Of a stretch of 64,000 nucleotides of DNA, positions 37,972 to 48,343 are shown in pieces. The position numbers and the translations under genes were made by a program. Position 1 is the first letter of the stretch. Each line of letters opens with the position of its first letter. The DNA comes from Candidatus Uhrbacteria bacterium (lineage in GTDB: Bacteria > Patescibacteriota > Patescibacteriia > 2-12-FULL-60-25). The notes beneath the pieces are model-generated. The model was not told where the DNA came from and made no database searches. It worked only from the letters and a program-made list of their open reading frames with translations. The stretch covers positions 47,110-111,109 of the forward strand of contig JACQMO010000003.1 of NCBI GenBank assembly GCA_016203535.1, in the 5' to 3' direction.

Positions 37972-40304
37972 CGGCGCGGCCCCGGCCCACTCGACGTCGC
38001 GACCGTCGCGCCGCCCGGAGGCGAGGTGATGATGCCGCTCCCGTCCGACGTGAGGTCGAGCGCCTCCTGGATGCTCGAAACCGTCCCGAGCTTGAGCGGC
38101 ATGATACGCGTCGCGAAATTCGAATCGATCTTCGAAAGCGCATTCAGAATCCGGTCGCGTTCGGCGGTGAGTCCTTTCCGTTCCATGGCGCGGGCGATCT
38201 GCACGTACACGTCGAGTTCCGCCTGCGGAAGCGTCGGAAGAAGCACGATAAGCGACTTCAATCCCTCGATGTCATTCGTCTGCTCGTATGCCAGGGCGAG
38301 GGCGAGCGATTCACGGCCTTCCTGCAGGACGTACCGCGACGACACGCGTTGCGATTTCACGATCTCTTGCGCGCCGCGCTCCACGTCTTGGCGATTGAAC
38401 AGCAGGTGGATGCCGAGAAGCCAGTGCGATTCGCCGATCTCGTCGTCCAACGCCACCGCCTCCTTCAGAAGCTCCGTCGCCTCATCCGGACGGTTCGTGT
38501 TCACGAGGAACCGGGCATAACTGTAGAGGAGCTGCTGGCGCTTCGGGCTCAACGCAAGGGCTTTCTTGTATTCGCGGTCGGCAAGCGACGCGTCGCTTTG
38601 GATGCGATTCATCATGGACTCCAAAAACCGCGCATAGATGAAATGCGGATGGACGTTGTCCGGATGCTCCGAGAGATGCTTGTCCGTCACGGCGATGATG
38701 AGGTCGTGCCATTCCTTCCACACCGGCACCTGTTCCAAATCTCCCGACGCGACCGAAATGAAATTCCGCGACTGGAGGAACGTCTGCTCGTCGAGGTAGG
38801 GCGTCGGGGTCTCCCACGCTTCTTTCGCCAAACGGTATGCCTCATCCAGCCGCCCCTGCGAGAATGCGGTATTAGACTGGATGGACAGCATCGATGCGCG
38901 GAACGGCAGGACGGACATGCGCCACACGACAAGCGCCGCGAGCAGCTGAATCACGGCAAAGAGCGTCCATGGGACCGGTTTTGTTGCCGCTGCCCCGGAC
39001 GCCGGCGGCGTCGACGCCGGAGACAAAAACTCCGCCGACGAGCATGCGATAACGAGTGCGAAGAGCAGGTAGCTCATGGAAAACGCGGCCGGATGGTCGA
39101 AGACGAACAGGTTCTGGACGAAATATCCCGCCGGAAGCGCCAGGAGCACGGACATGAACGGAAGGTCGATCCACCCGCGGCGTTTCGCCCGGACGACCGC
39201 GATGAACAGCGTGATGAAAACCGCCGCGAACGTCACGAGCCCGAACAGCCCCGTCATGGACAGGACATCCATGATCGTGTTGTGCGACCGGTCGAACCAC
39301 GTTTCGTAATATCCGAACCGGAGCGATTCCGGATTGTACTTCTGGTTGAACAGCACGTGGTACGTATCGAATCCCCAGCCGGTGATCGGCCGTTCGAGAA
39401 ACCCTTTCCAGGCGATATCCCACGCGATGAACCGCGTCCGCGAGGTGGCCGTGAAATTCGTGAACCGCGCGAACGTTGAGGTACGCACGAACTCCGTGTC
39501 GCGGAGCGCGAACAGTACGCCGTACCCGACGACGCAGAGCAGGAGTCCGGAGAGCACCAGCCGCTTCGCCTTCTTGCTCGGGGTCATGGACCCGTAGGCG
39601 ATTGCGAACACCAACACGCCGACCGCGAGTCCGACCAACGCGCCGCGGGATTGCGCCGCGAGGAACGCCGCGATATCGAGGAACGCAACGAGCGCGTAAT
39701 AGACCATCGCTTTTTTCGACGGTTTTTTGAGCAGGAGGAGCGCCAGAAAAAACAGGTTGAAGATCTGGTACGACGCCATGTAGATCGGGTTGTCGAGCAG
39801 CCCCCCGACGCGGTCACCGGCCGGAAACGAGAGGAGACGCGGAAACGGTTTTTGAAGCAGCGCGACGATCGCCATGAATGCCGAGAGCGTCACCTCATAG
39901 TTCAAAAGCCGGCGCCACTGCGGCCAGGTTTTCACCACGCCGACCGTCATCGAGAGCCACGCGAAAAAATGGAGCAGGGTGAACAGCCCGTTCATTCGCT
40001 CCTGGTTCCCCCACCATGAGCGCAGCGGATCCACGGAAAAAATCGTGGATGCGCCGACCGCGATGAAATACGAAATGATCGCGAGGTAGAGCAGCGTCGG
40101 TTTCGGCCGGTACCGCGGCTCGGCCCACGCCAACACCAGATACGCCGGGAACGTCAGCCCGATGAGCGCCTGGAAAAAAATCAGCTTGGAAAAGACGAAG
40201 GGAAAAATCACGACCGGCCAAAAAAACAACGGCATGAGCAGGCCGCCGTAGATGCCGATGTAACTGATGGCTTTGAGCCACTTGATCGCGTCTTGTCTAG
40301 TCAT
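37968..40304 (-). CDS. O-antigen ligase/polymerase family membrane protein with C-terminal TPR-like region
   Basis: MTRQDAIKWLKAISYIGIYGGLLMPLFFWPVVIF...; Wzy/WaaL-like RGALVGLAVG, GWGFDTYHVLF, DRSHNTIMDVLSMTGLFGL. Confidence 0.85.
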   Translation of the reverse strand: MTRQDAIKWLKAISYIGIYGGLLMPLFFWPVVIFPFVFSKLIFFQALIGLTFPAYLVLAWAEPRYRPKPTLLYLAIISYFIAVGASTIFSVDPLRSWWGNQERMNGLFTLLHFFAWLSMTVGVVKTWPQWRRLLNYEVTLSAFMAIVALLQKPFPRLLSFPAGDRVGGLLDNPIYMASYQIFNLFFLALLLLKKPSKKAMVYYALVAFLDIAAFLAAQSRGALVGLAVGVLVFAIAYGSMTPSKKAKRLVLSGLLLCVVGYGVLFALRDTEFVRTSTFARFTNFTATSRTRFIAWDIAWKGFLERPITGWGFDTYHVLFNQKYNPESLRFGYYETWFDRSHNTIMDVLSMTGLFGLVTFAAVFITLFIAVVRAKRRGWIDLPFMSVLLALPAGYFVQNLFVFDHPAAFSMSYLLFALVIACSSAEFLSPASTPPASGAAATKPVPWTLFAVIQLLAALVVWRMSVLPFRASMLSIQSNTAFSQGRLDEAYRLAKEAWETPTPYLDEQTFLQSRNFISVASGDLEQVPVWKEWHDLIIAVTDKHLSEHPDNVHPHFIYARFLESMMNRIQSDASLADREYKKALALSPKRQQLLYSYARFLVNTNRPDEATELLKEAVALDDEIGESHWLLGIHLLFNRQDVERGAQEIVKSQRVSSRYVLQEGRESLALALAYEQTNDIEGLKSLIVLLPTLPQAELDVYVQIARAMERKGLTAERDRILNALSKIDSNFATRIMPLKLGTVSSIQEALDLTSDGSGIITSPPGGATVATSSGPGPRR

Positions 40305-40384
40305 AGATCGGAGAAGGATAACACCGCACCAAACGAAACGCCACCAGCAAAAAAACTAACGCCAACCCCTCCCCCACAAACCAA

Positions 40385-40406
40385 AGACCCAGCCGAAGCC
40401 GGGTCT
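40385..40406 (-). terminator. Candidate hairpin with UUCG tetraloop downstream of S-layer-like gene
   Basis: Reverse strand AGACCCGGC-TTCG-GCTGGGTCT followed by TTGGTTTG; imperfect U-tract. Confidence 0.5.
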
Positions 40407-40469
40407 TGGTAACCGATGAACCGTAGGTTCCTACGTGTCCGTTCCCGTGAGGGACGGAACAGCGTCGGA

Positions 40470-43400
40470 TTACAAGCTCAAGGTCTGTGTTTGCGAGATG
40501 TCCTCGACGTAAACGTCGTTGGTCCAGTCTCGCGAACCGCCCAGGGTGCCGGAAGCAGTGCTATGCGGCAATTCTGAGAGGTCTGACCACACGAAGGTAC
40601 CGCTGGCGTTGGCCGGGTTGCCCGAGGCCGTACCGCCGACCGCCGTGCTGATGTTGTAGATATCAGTACTGGTGGTCTGTGCAACGCCGATCGGGGCGTT
40701 GTTCAGGTACCCTGTGACGACCGTATTCGAGGTGTCGCGGAGGAACGACAGTGAGACGTTCGATCCGGAGGCTGCCCCCGAAATGTCGGCCTTGAGGGAG
40801 TACACGTTTCCGGAACCGGAAATCGTTTCCTCGCTCGTGAAGGACACGATGATCGTGCCCGTGTTCTGGTTGACTCCGAGCGTGCTGGCTTCGACGTCTT
40901 GGACGTTTGCGCCCGTTGACGAGACGAAGCTCACGGCGAAGTCTGCAAGCGCCATGGACTGCGAGCCCTTGTACACGCGGAAGTTACCCACGGACAAGGC
41001 GCCGCTGCCGGCCGTCGAGCTGGATTTGGAGAAGCTCAGCATGATCTGCTTGAGCGCCACCGTTCCGGCGGTATCGGCTGCGACCTGGAACTTGAGAAGT
41101 TCGAGGCCGGCCGAGTTCGACAGTGTCGTAGACGAGATGGACTGCTTCGTCACGATCGGCTTGCTCTTGCGAGTCACGAACACGTTCCCGTCGGTCACGT
41201 TGGTCGACGACGCGTAGATGCGTTCGCCGGACGCCTGACCGGTGGAGCGGATGTTCGCGCTCTGGAAGTAGTTGGAGTCCCATTCACCCGTGGTGAGACC
41301 GTTTCGGAGACCGAGGCGCGGGCTCTGGCCCGAGCGGTGGGTTCCGGTGGTCGCGCCGGAAACGGTTGAGGAGGACTGCACGGCGGACAGCTTCGCCCAC
41401 AACTGGAAGTTCACCGATCCGTCTTTCGGAATGATGATCTTGTTCGTCGTGAGGTCGATGTCCTTGGTGCTGGTCGATCCGGACGACAGGATGTCCGAGC
41501 CCTTGACCGCGCCACCGCTCGCGATGGCAACGGCCGTGAAGGCGGCGTTGTCCGCGTTGTGCGTGACACCGGCGGAAGAGCTGACATGCGTCATCGCAAT
41601 GCGGTCGATCTCCATGGCTTCGAACTGGGCCGTGGCCTTGTACGAAGCGAATGGCACCCACACGTCCTTCCCGGCGATCACGATGGTCGAGACCGGATGG
41701 GAATCCGTGTTGTAAGTGACGACACCGCTGTTGCGGATGGTCTGGACGACGGACGGGGTGGCGGAGTCGGACTGGTCGTCAACGGCCGTGGAGCGCGAAG
41801 CTGTCACGGTGTTGGAATCCATGTCCTGCGCCTGGACGTCCGCGTCAGCCGCGATCCCGACAGACACCTGGTCGAACGGCGACGTAGTGGAGGCGGTCGA
41901 GCTGAACGTGGCGGCAACCGTCAGGTTGACGCTCTGTCCGGCCGCGACGGTCAGATCCGTGTTGGAGATCTGCGCGGCGCCGGTCGTGGTGTCCGGAGCT
42001 TTGGCCTGGCCGACTTGCGTCGCGCCGTTCCAGAGCGAGAGGGACGTGATCCGTTCGTTACAGTCCGCTTTCGCGGCAGTCGAACCGAAGGCGACGCCGG
42101 TCGCGGCCAGCTTGGCCTGACAGGTGAGCGTGATGCTCGTCACCTTGACGGAGGACTGCGCGCCGGCCGAGAGCACGAGGCCCGCAATCGGCACGTTGGC
42201 TGATTTCTTCACCACGGTCCCGGAGGACGGGGAGCCGGCGAGCGAGATCGAGAGGCTTGAGGCCTTCACGTTCTGCGCGTTCCCGGTGACCTGCTGGTTC
42301 GGAACGATCTGGGCGAGCGCGAGGAATTCGCCGGTGTCAACGATGCGGACGTCGTTCGACTGGAACGCCTGGAGGATGACGACGTATCCGCAGTTGCTGT
42401 TGCCGAAGAATTGGCCGGTCGCATCTTCCGAGTTCGACAGGTCCGCCGCGACGGCGAGGTTCAGGGTCTGGCCGGCGGTCACGTTGAACGCGTCGGACAG
42501 GGTGATGGTCCCGGAACCGTCGGAGCTGGCGGCCAATGCCGTGGCGAGTTCGGTCGGACCCATGACGTTGGAGCCAGTGTCCAAGTTCTTCACGCGGATG
42601 TTGCGGAAGTAGTTGGTGCTGGCAGACCCCTTGACCAGACAGGCGGCCGCGGAGTCGTTCGTCGTGGTGACCGAGAAGCGGAGGTTGCGGATTTCAACCG
42701 TGTTCTCCGCCGTGAGCGAGAACTTGTAGAGCGGAACGCCCAACTGGCCCTTGGCGATGTTTGAGGTCGCCGGACCGTTGAAGGCGTTCGTCAACGTCCC
42801 ACCCTGGGTGGTGACGGTGATGGAGTTGTCGTCCGAAGTGCCGGCGCCATTCTCATCGCCGTCGAACGAACCCTGGCTGGTCGCGGAACACCCGCCGATG
42901 GCGGTGTCAGCGATACAGACCGCGGCTCCTGCGCCGTACACCTTGTCCGTCGCCGTGACGTCCGTGGTGTATTCGACGTAGGTAACGATCGTTCGGTTGG
43001 CGCGTCCGCCGACCTTCGCCTTGAGGGAGAAGATCTTCGTCGTGCCGTTCGTGATGAGGTACGGGCTGGTGAACTTCAGGACGATGCGTCCGGAAGTGGT
43101 CACGCCGGCGGCCGTGGCGACCAAGGTCGAGCCCTGGTAGAGCTTCAGGTCGGTGAGGTCGGCGTTCGTGATCGAACCCGCCTGGTACAGCGTGACTTGG
43201 TCAACCATGATGTCGTTCGTGTTCGCGGTCAGCTTGAAGCTGGAAACTTCCGCTTCCGCCGCGCCCACGTTCGGGTTGCCCGGGATCGTGCCCTTGGTCA
43301 CATCCAAGCGACCGGACACACCGGTTCCGACGGTAAAGGAATTGCCCTTCACCGGGAAGTTGCCACCGACGGTGGCGGACCCGCTCACGACTACGGATGC

Positions 43401-44336
43401 CGCGTCGGCGATCTCGAAGGCGTGGACGCCTCCGGTGGAGCCGGCGGCGACGTTGAAGTCACCGTAGACGTAGATGGACGTCGAGCCGTTGGCCGGGACG
43501 ACGATGCTAAGGGAGCTGAACGCTGCCGTGTGCGCCGTCGAATTGATCGTGCGGCCCGTCGTGAGACGGACGCCGTTCGCGTCGTACAGGTAGACGTTCG
43601 AGAGTTCCGTGGCCAAACCGCTGCCGACGCGATGGACGGTCAGACCGGTGATGGTCACGTCGCTCGTGCCGCCCCAGAAGGTGTACTTGGCCAACTTCTG
43701 CGAGGAGGCGTTGCGCGTCACCGTGATGCCGGCCGGGGTGTCCGACGCGAGCGAAACGGTGAGCTGTCCGGCGACGGACGGCGCGAGGCTCTTGTCCACA
43801 TCAATCGATGTGGCCGCGGCCATGACGGCGGCCTTGTCGTAGGACGTCGCTGCCGGGATCGACGAGCCCACGGTGTAGTTCACGAAGAACGCATCCGGGA
43901 CGTCATCAATCATCTTATTCCAATCCGATCCGTAGAGCGCCGTGGCGACGGCTTCTGATTCCACCCAACGGAGCGTCCCGCCTTTGTCGACGGCATAGAC
44001 CTTGGGATCGGTGGTGATCTTCACCATCTTGACCCCAGGCTTGTAGGTAACGTTTCCCCCGATTGAGAGAGCGGCGAGTTCTGCATCGGTGATGGTTTTG
44101 ACCGATGAGAAATCGGCGTACCAGGAAAAGTACGTCTTCTCATTCGGGAAAACATAGCGCTTCCCGTCTGCCCCGTAGTAGTACACCGCGGGACCTGACG
44201 CTTTGACGAGGTCACCGGCCATCAACGTGGCGGCGGTGGCGACGTTGGCGAATCCCAACGAGCCAAAGCCCACGGACGACACGATGGTCATCATCGCGAC
44301 AAAAGACGAGAAGGCTTTCTTAAGGGCTTTAACCAT
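40470..44336 (-). CDS. Very large secreted surface (S-layer-like) protein, ~1288 aa
   Basis: Signal-like MVKALKKAFSSFVAMMTIVSSVGFGSLGFANVATAATLM followed by YYYGADGKRYVFPNEKTYFSWYADFSSVKTI region, then Thr/Ser/Ala/Val-rich beta repeats; internal start 44336. Confidence 0.78.
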   Translation of the reverse strand: MVKALKKAFSSFVAMMTIVSSVGFGSLGFANVATAATLMAGDLVKASGPAVYYYGADGKRYVFPNEKTYFSWYADFSSVKTITDAELAALSIGGNVTYKPGVKMVKITTDPKVYAVDKGGTLRWVESEAVATALYGSDWNKMIDDVPDAFFVNYTVGSSIPAATSYDKAAVMAAATSIDVDKSLAPSVAGQLTVSLASDTPAGITVTRNASSQKLAKYTFWGGTSDVTITGLTVHRVGSGLATELSNVYLYDANGVRLTTGRTINSTAHTAAFSSLSIVVPANGSTSIYVYGDFNVAAGSTGGVHAFEIADAASVVVSGSATVGGNFPVKGNSFTVGTGVSGRLDVTKGTIPGNPNVGAAEAEVSSFKLTANTNDIMVDQVTLYQAGSITNADLTDLKLYQGSTLVATAAGVTTSGRIVLKFTSPYLITNGTTKIFSLKAKVGGRANRTIVTYVEYTTDVTATDKVYGAGAAVCIADTAIGGCSATSQGSFDGDENGAGTSDDNSITVTTQGGTLTNAFNGPATSNIAKGQLGVPLYKFSLTAENTVEIRNLRFSVTTTNDSAAACLVKGSASTNYFRNIRVKNLDTGSNVMGPTELATALAASSDGSGTITLSDAFNVTAGQTLNLAVAADLSNSEDATGQFFGNSNCGYVVILQAFQSNDVRIVDTGEFLALAQIVPNQQVTGNAQNVKASSLSISLAGSPSSGTVVKKSANVPIAGLVLSAGAQSSVKVTSITLTCQAKLAATGVAFGSTAAKADCNERITSLSLWNGATQVGQAKAPDTTTGAAQISNTDLTVAAGQSVNLTVAATFSSTASTTSPFDQVSVGIAADADVQAQDMDSNTVTASRSTAVDDQSDSATPSVVQTIRNSGVVTYNTDSHPVSTIVIAGKDVWVPFASYKATAQFEAMEIDRIAMTHVSSSAGVTHNADNAAFTAVAIASGGAVKGSDILSSGSTSTKDIDLTTNKIIIPKDGSVNFQLWAKLSAVQSSSTVSGATTGTHRSGQSPRLGLRNGLTTGEWDSNYFQSANIRSTGQASGERIYASSTNVTDGNVFVTRKSKPIVTKQSISSTTLSNSAGLELLKFQVAADTAGTVALKQIMLSFSKSSSTAGSGALSVGNFRVYKGSQSMALADFAVSFVSSTGANVQDVEASTLGVNQNTGTIIVSFTSEETISGSGNVYSLKADISGAASGSNVSLSFLRDTSNTVVTGYLNNAPIGVAQTTSTDIYNISTAVGGTASGNPANASGTFVWSDLSELPHSTASGTLGGSRDWTNDVYVEDISQTQTLSL

Positions 44337-44565
44337 AATGAACCTTTTCAGAGGTTTTGCGTTTGCGATGGACGATCCGTAGTTCGGATCCATCCACCGC
44401 GTAAGGTGAGTAGTGGCGCGAGCCTCCGACGGACGTCGGAGTCGACCTTTAGACTCGGGCCAGTGGCGAGGATATGACACGAGCGGGCGAGTATCCCCCG
44501 CCCGTCAGGATGGCCATCTGCGATCGCGGATAGACACCCTGCAAGACCGAGGAAAACAACATGGG
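44337..44565 (-). promoter_or_regulatory. Structured leader/5' UTR candidate of the S-layer-like gene
   Basis: Perfect hairpins CTCCGACG-GA-CGTCGGAG (44424-44441) and GATCCG-TAGTT-CGGATC (44374-44390, extendable). Confidence 0.5.
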
Positions 44566-45672
44566 CTATGGCGGCGTGAGAAGCGAATCCGAGGTTGTGG
44601 GTTGCGTGGTCGTAGCGGCCGTCGTCGAGGTCGTCGTGGGAACCGGGGCAGTTGAAGAACCGCTGCCGCCGACGGGAACGCCCGTAGTGCCGGTCGCCGA
44701 GACGCTCACGCCGATCGCCGTTCCCGTCGCCCCGGCGGCATTGCCAAGCTGCTGTTGTTCCATCGCGAACGCCTGCTGCGTCGCGGCCTTGATCTGCTCG
44801 ACCACTTCTCCGAACGGGACGGGATCCGTCCCCGTCGCCGAGGTGATCGACGACGACGTCGCGACAAGAGACCCCGAAGTTGCGTCCGCCACGGCTTTGC
44901 TGTGGCCCTGGATGAGCTGGACCAGTTCCTCCTTCGGCACGACGTCCTCGGATTCGGAATGTTTCTGCACCAGGATCTCGATCGCCTTGACGCCGGCATC
45001 CGCGGCCGCCGCCTGCGCTTCCACGAGTTTCTTCTTCGTATCGTCCGATTGATCGGACTTGGTTTCTTGCAGGACCTGGACGAGCTCGTTCGTCTTCTGG
45101 TCCACCAGCTTCGCGGCTTCGGCGGCCGCTTTCGGCTCCGAGCCGTTCTTCACGTCATCCAACTGCTGCTTCAGCGTATTCAAATCGCGCTTCAGGACTT
45201 CCGTCCCCTGGGAAATGCGTTCGGACTTGGACCCGTCCGAAGTCTTCGCGACCTTTTTCAGCTCTTCCGCACGGCGGCCCGTGAACTCGACTTTGAGCTT
45301 GAGCTTTTCCTCCTTGCCCGAAGTGAGCGCCAGCCGCGCCTGCTCGGTTGCGAGCTTCAGCGAATATAAAAAATCGCCGGGCAAGGACTGTTCCGCCGCG
45401 GACACGGACGCGACGGATCCTCCGAGCGCGACCACGAACACCGAGAGAACGGCGAGAACCGGGCCGCGGACCGCCGGAAACAGCCGTCCGGAAAAAAAAG
45501 CGCGGACGGACGCCGCCATCGCGCGCGCCATGGGAACGCGCTCTTGCGAAAGGGAATTTTTCGCCTGCATCACCAAAATCTCGCGGGTGTGCGCCACCCA
45601 CGCGTCGTCCGGCCGGAGGCGCGATTCGAGAAGGCGCAGGGCCCGGAGGCGTTTTTGGAGGGAGTTTGACAT
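44566..45672 (-). CDS. DUF5667-like domain protein (membrane-anchored, periphery of ECF sigma gene)
   Basis: MSNSLQKRLRALRLLESRLRPDDAWVAHTREILVMQAKNSL...VFVVALGGSVASVSAAEQSLPGDFLYSLKLATEQARLALTSGKEEKLKLKVEFTGRRAEELKKVA. Confidence 0.75.
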   Translation of the reverse strand: MSNSLQKRLRALRLLESRLRPDDAWVAHTREILVMQAKNSLSQERVPMARAMAASVRAFFSGRLFPAVRGPVLAVLSVFVVALGGSVASVSAAEQSLPGDFLYSLKLATEQARLALTSGKEEKLKLKVEFTGRRAEELKKVAKTSDGSKSERISQGTEVLKRDLNTLKQQLDDVKNGSEPKAAAEAAKLVDQKTNELVQVLQETKSDQSDDTKKKLVEAQAAAADAGVKAIEILVQKHSESEDVVPKEELVQLIQGHSKAVADATSGSLVATSSSITSATGTDPVPFGEVVEQIKAATQQAFAMEQQQLGNAAGATGTAIGVSVSATGTTGVPVGGSGSSTAPVPTTTSTTAATTTQPTTSDSLLTPP

Positions 45673-45673
45673 G

Positions 45674-46237
45674 TCAGTCTTTCAGCATCTTGAGCGCCCG
45701 ATGGAACATGACCCGTACGTTCGACGAGGACTTCCCAAGGATCTTGGAAATATCTCCGAAGGCCAGTCCGTCAACGAGCCGAAGGGTGACCACGTCCCGG
45801 TAGTCATCCTTAAGCTTCCCGATCTGCTCCAGGACCAGGGCGAGCTCCGCGCGGGCTTCCATGAGCTCTTGGTCCCGCCCATGGTCCTGCGCATCATGCC
45901 CTACGGAATGAGACGGGGAATCGGGGTCGGATGTTACAGAAAGAAACTCAACCCCCCTGGCTTCCGGCCGGGTCCGGTAATAGTCGGAGATTAGGTTCCG
46001 CGCGATCTGGTACAGCAATGCCCGGACGTGCGTGACGCGCTGGTGATCCTGGAGGTAATTCCACGTTTTTGTGAAGGTTTCGGCCGTAATATCCTGGGCG
46101 TCTTCCTTTGAGGGAAGTTTCAACAGGACAAACCGATACAAGGCATTGACGTACCGATCGTAGATCCGCGCGAATGCCTCTGGGTCGCGTTTAGTCCGGA
46201 TCCGAAACAGGAGATATCGGTCGAGAAGATTCGACAT
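45674..46237 (-). CDS. ECF-type RNA polymerase sigma-70 factor
   Basis: MSNLLDRYLLFRIRTKRDPEAFARIYDRYVNALYRFVLLKLPSKEDAQDITAETFTKTWNYLQ...DYRDVVTLRLVDGLAFGDISKILGKSSSNVRVMFHRALKML. Confidence 0.92.
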   Translation of the reverse strand: MSNLLDRYLLFRIRTKRDPEAFARIYDRYVNALYRFVLLKLPSKEDAQDITAETFTKTWNYLQDHQRVTHVRALLYQIARNLISDYYRTRPEARGVEFLSVTSDPDSPSHSVGHDAQDHGRDQELMEARAELALVLEQIGKLKDDYRDVVTLRLVDGLAFGDISKILGKSSSNVRVMFHRALKMLKD

Positions 46238-46376
46238 TTCCGAAGTGGAGGTACGGTACCCCGGAAACGCCGCCTTATCAAGATTCAGAGATCTAAAACA
46301 AAGGGAAAAACTCCAAATTGGATCGTTTGTCTAAACTATTGTTGACAAATAAGATGATTCGATAGACACTCACTCG

Positions 46377-46679
46377 ATGTTGGAGCTCGAAAAGAAAGCG
46401 CTGGTCGTCCGCGTGTCCGTTTCAGAGGCGTCACGCCTCTTTGGAGTGCACGCCCGGACGGTTCGCCGAGCCATCGCGGCCGGAGAGGTTCGGTATATCG
46501 TCGTGCGAGGCCGGTATCAAATCCATTTCGAATCGCTCGTGCGATGGTCGCAGAAACAACCGACCGTGAGGAACAAGCGGGATGAAAAAGGGATCGGGCA
46601 ATGGGTGGAGCAGTGGAAAATTCGGAATCCGAAGTTCTCTCCGAGAACTCCGCGCGGGGATACTGGTCGTGAACCGTGA
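46377..46679 (+). CDS. Small helix-turn-helix DNA-binding protein
   Basis: MLELEKKALVVRVSVSEASRLFGVHARTVRRAIAAGEVRYIVVRGRYQIHFESLVRWSQ. Confidence 0.72.
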   Translation: MLELEKKALVVRVSVSEASRLFGVHARTVRRAIAAGEVRYIVVRGRYQIHFESLVRWSQKQPTVRNKRDEKGIGQWVEQWKIRNPKFSPRTPRGDTGREP

Positions 46680-46683
46680 CCAC

Positions 46684-48339
46684 TCATTCAACCGTTCCCC
46701 TTCCGTTTGCCCGTTCGTCGTTTTGCAGATTCGTGTCTTGCGATGGCGCTTCGGCTTCGAGGGTCGCGCCGGACCGCGCTTCGATCCCCGTGGCGGAACT
46801 TTTTCCGACAAGCTGAACCACCTTCCCGCGATGAGCCGCGGTCGGCGCGTATTCGATTTCAAACGCGAAGGTCGTCGGCGTATCCCCCGACCGGGACACG
46901 GACGGGACGCTCCAACGCGCGCGTCCGTCGTCAGACGAAAAATTCCCCGGGACATCGGAGGCGAATTTGCCGGTCGCGCGAACGCCGTTCAGAAGCGGCG
47001 CCTCGATGGTCAGATCGCGAAGGTCCGCGTCCGTCGGGCCGACCGACCACACGATCCAATAGGATGTCGTTTCGCCGACCCGCGGGGGGAGCGGACCGAC
47101 GCCGACCTGATCTCCGGTCTCGGCGTAGTATCTCCCCGCGGCCGCAAACGGGAACGGCGTCGAAAGAACGCCGACGGTGCGTTTCCCGACGACGGTCATG
47201 CCGCTGCGAACGATGAATGGGATGACGGACCAGGTGGAGTCGGTCGTCCGCGCTCCCGGACGGATCGGGATGCTGATGCGGGACGTTCCGGCCGCGAGAT
47301 CATACGTGCGGGCATGCGACGCCGACCCGGTTTCCTGAAGAGGATGGGCGACCCACAATCCCGCAGGCGCGTCCGAGACGGTCGAGATGGCCGTGGCGCC
47401 TCCCGGCGTCGAGCGCAACGGTTCGACGACGTGAACGCCGACCGAGTCCGAGATCCGGAGCGGGATCCGGAACACCTGCACGGTTCTGGACTCGTCCTGC
47501 AATTCCCATCGGAGCTCCACGCGGCTCACGCCGGGATCCGGAACCACCGAGAGATACGCGATCCGTTCCTCCTCGGCGCCCAGCGCGCCGATATGGACGT
47601 CCGAGCCGTCATCGAACCGCGAACGCGCGGCCCCGTCCGCGCCGGTGAGCCGAAGGATCACCGCGGGCGCCGCGAGCGAACTCCCGTTTTTCACGATAAT
47701 CGGGATCGTCCCGCCGGGCTCCACCTGGTCGACGGAAAACGCCGGCGTCGCGGTGAGGGCGCTCGCCACGACCGGACGAGACTCGCTTCCCGTAAACACG
47801 TTTCCCGACAACGGCGACCCCTCCTGAAGTTTGAATGCGAACGGGACGTCCGTATCGGACGGCGCGCGGATCAGGACACGCAAGCGGGATCGCCGATCCT
47901 GCGCGGGCGAGACCTCGCCGAGCAGCACGGAGTTGTTTTCCGTGAGGGGCGGTTCGGCCGAAACGATTTCAACCCATGACGGCAGATGCCAGGTGAGTCC
48001 GACGTTCGGATGCGTCCGACCGTCCGTCGCGCGGATGACGGCCTCGATCGGGACCGGTCGCGCCGCGGTAAGCGGCGGAGCGCGCAGGACCAACTCGACC
48101 CCGCGAAGCGGAGAGAAAAACGGCCGGAGGACGAAAAAGAGGTTCGCGGCCACGAGCAATCCCGCAACGGCCAGGAGCGCGAGGTCGAATGCGAACAACC
48201 ATCCGGAAGCTCCGCGTCGGCGATACCGATGATCGAACCACTTCCGAAGATATGACGTCACGGCGCGCGACGGGGCAAGCACCACCTGCGCGGCCTGGAT
48301 CGGGAGTCCTGTTTTGCGCTTTGGCGCAAATAATATCAT
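46684..48339 (-). CDS. Hypothetical membrane-anchored protein with Ig/CARDB-like repeats
   Basis: N-terminal TM (WLFAFDLALLAVAGLLVAANLFFVL) then beta-rich repeats (FSVDQVEPGGTIPIIVKNGSSLAAPAVILRL). Confidence 0.65.
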   Translation of the reverse strand: MILFAPKRKTGLPIQAAQVVLAPSRAVTSYLRKWFDHRYRRRGASGWLFAFDLALLAVAGLLVAANLFFVLRPFFSPLRGVELVLRAPPLTAARPVPIEAVIRATDGRTHPNVGLTWHLPSWVEIVSAEPPLTENNSVLLGEVSPAQDRRSRLRVLIRAPSDTDVPFAFKLQEGSPLSGNVFTGSESRPVVASALTATPAFSVDQVEPGGTIPIIVKNGSSLAAPAVILRLTGADGAARSRFDDGSDVHIGALGAEEERIAYLSVVPDPGVSRVELRWELQDESRTVQVFRIPLRISDSVGVHVVEPLRSTPGGATAISTVSDAPAGLWVAHPLQETGSASHARTYDLAAGTSRISIPIRPGARTTDSTWSVIPFIVRSGMTVVGKRTVGVLSTPFPFAAAGRYYAETGDQVGVGPLPPRVGETTSYWIVWSVGPTDADLRDLTIEAPLLNGVRATGKFASDVPGNFSSDDGRARWSVPSVSRSGDTPTTFAFEIEYAPTAAHRGKVVQLVGKSSATGIEARSGATLEAEAPSQDTNLQNDERANGRGTVE

Positions 48340-48343
48340 AGTC

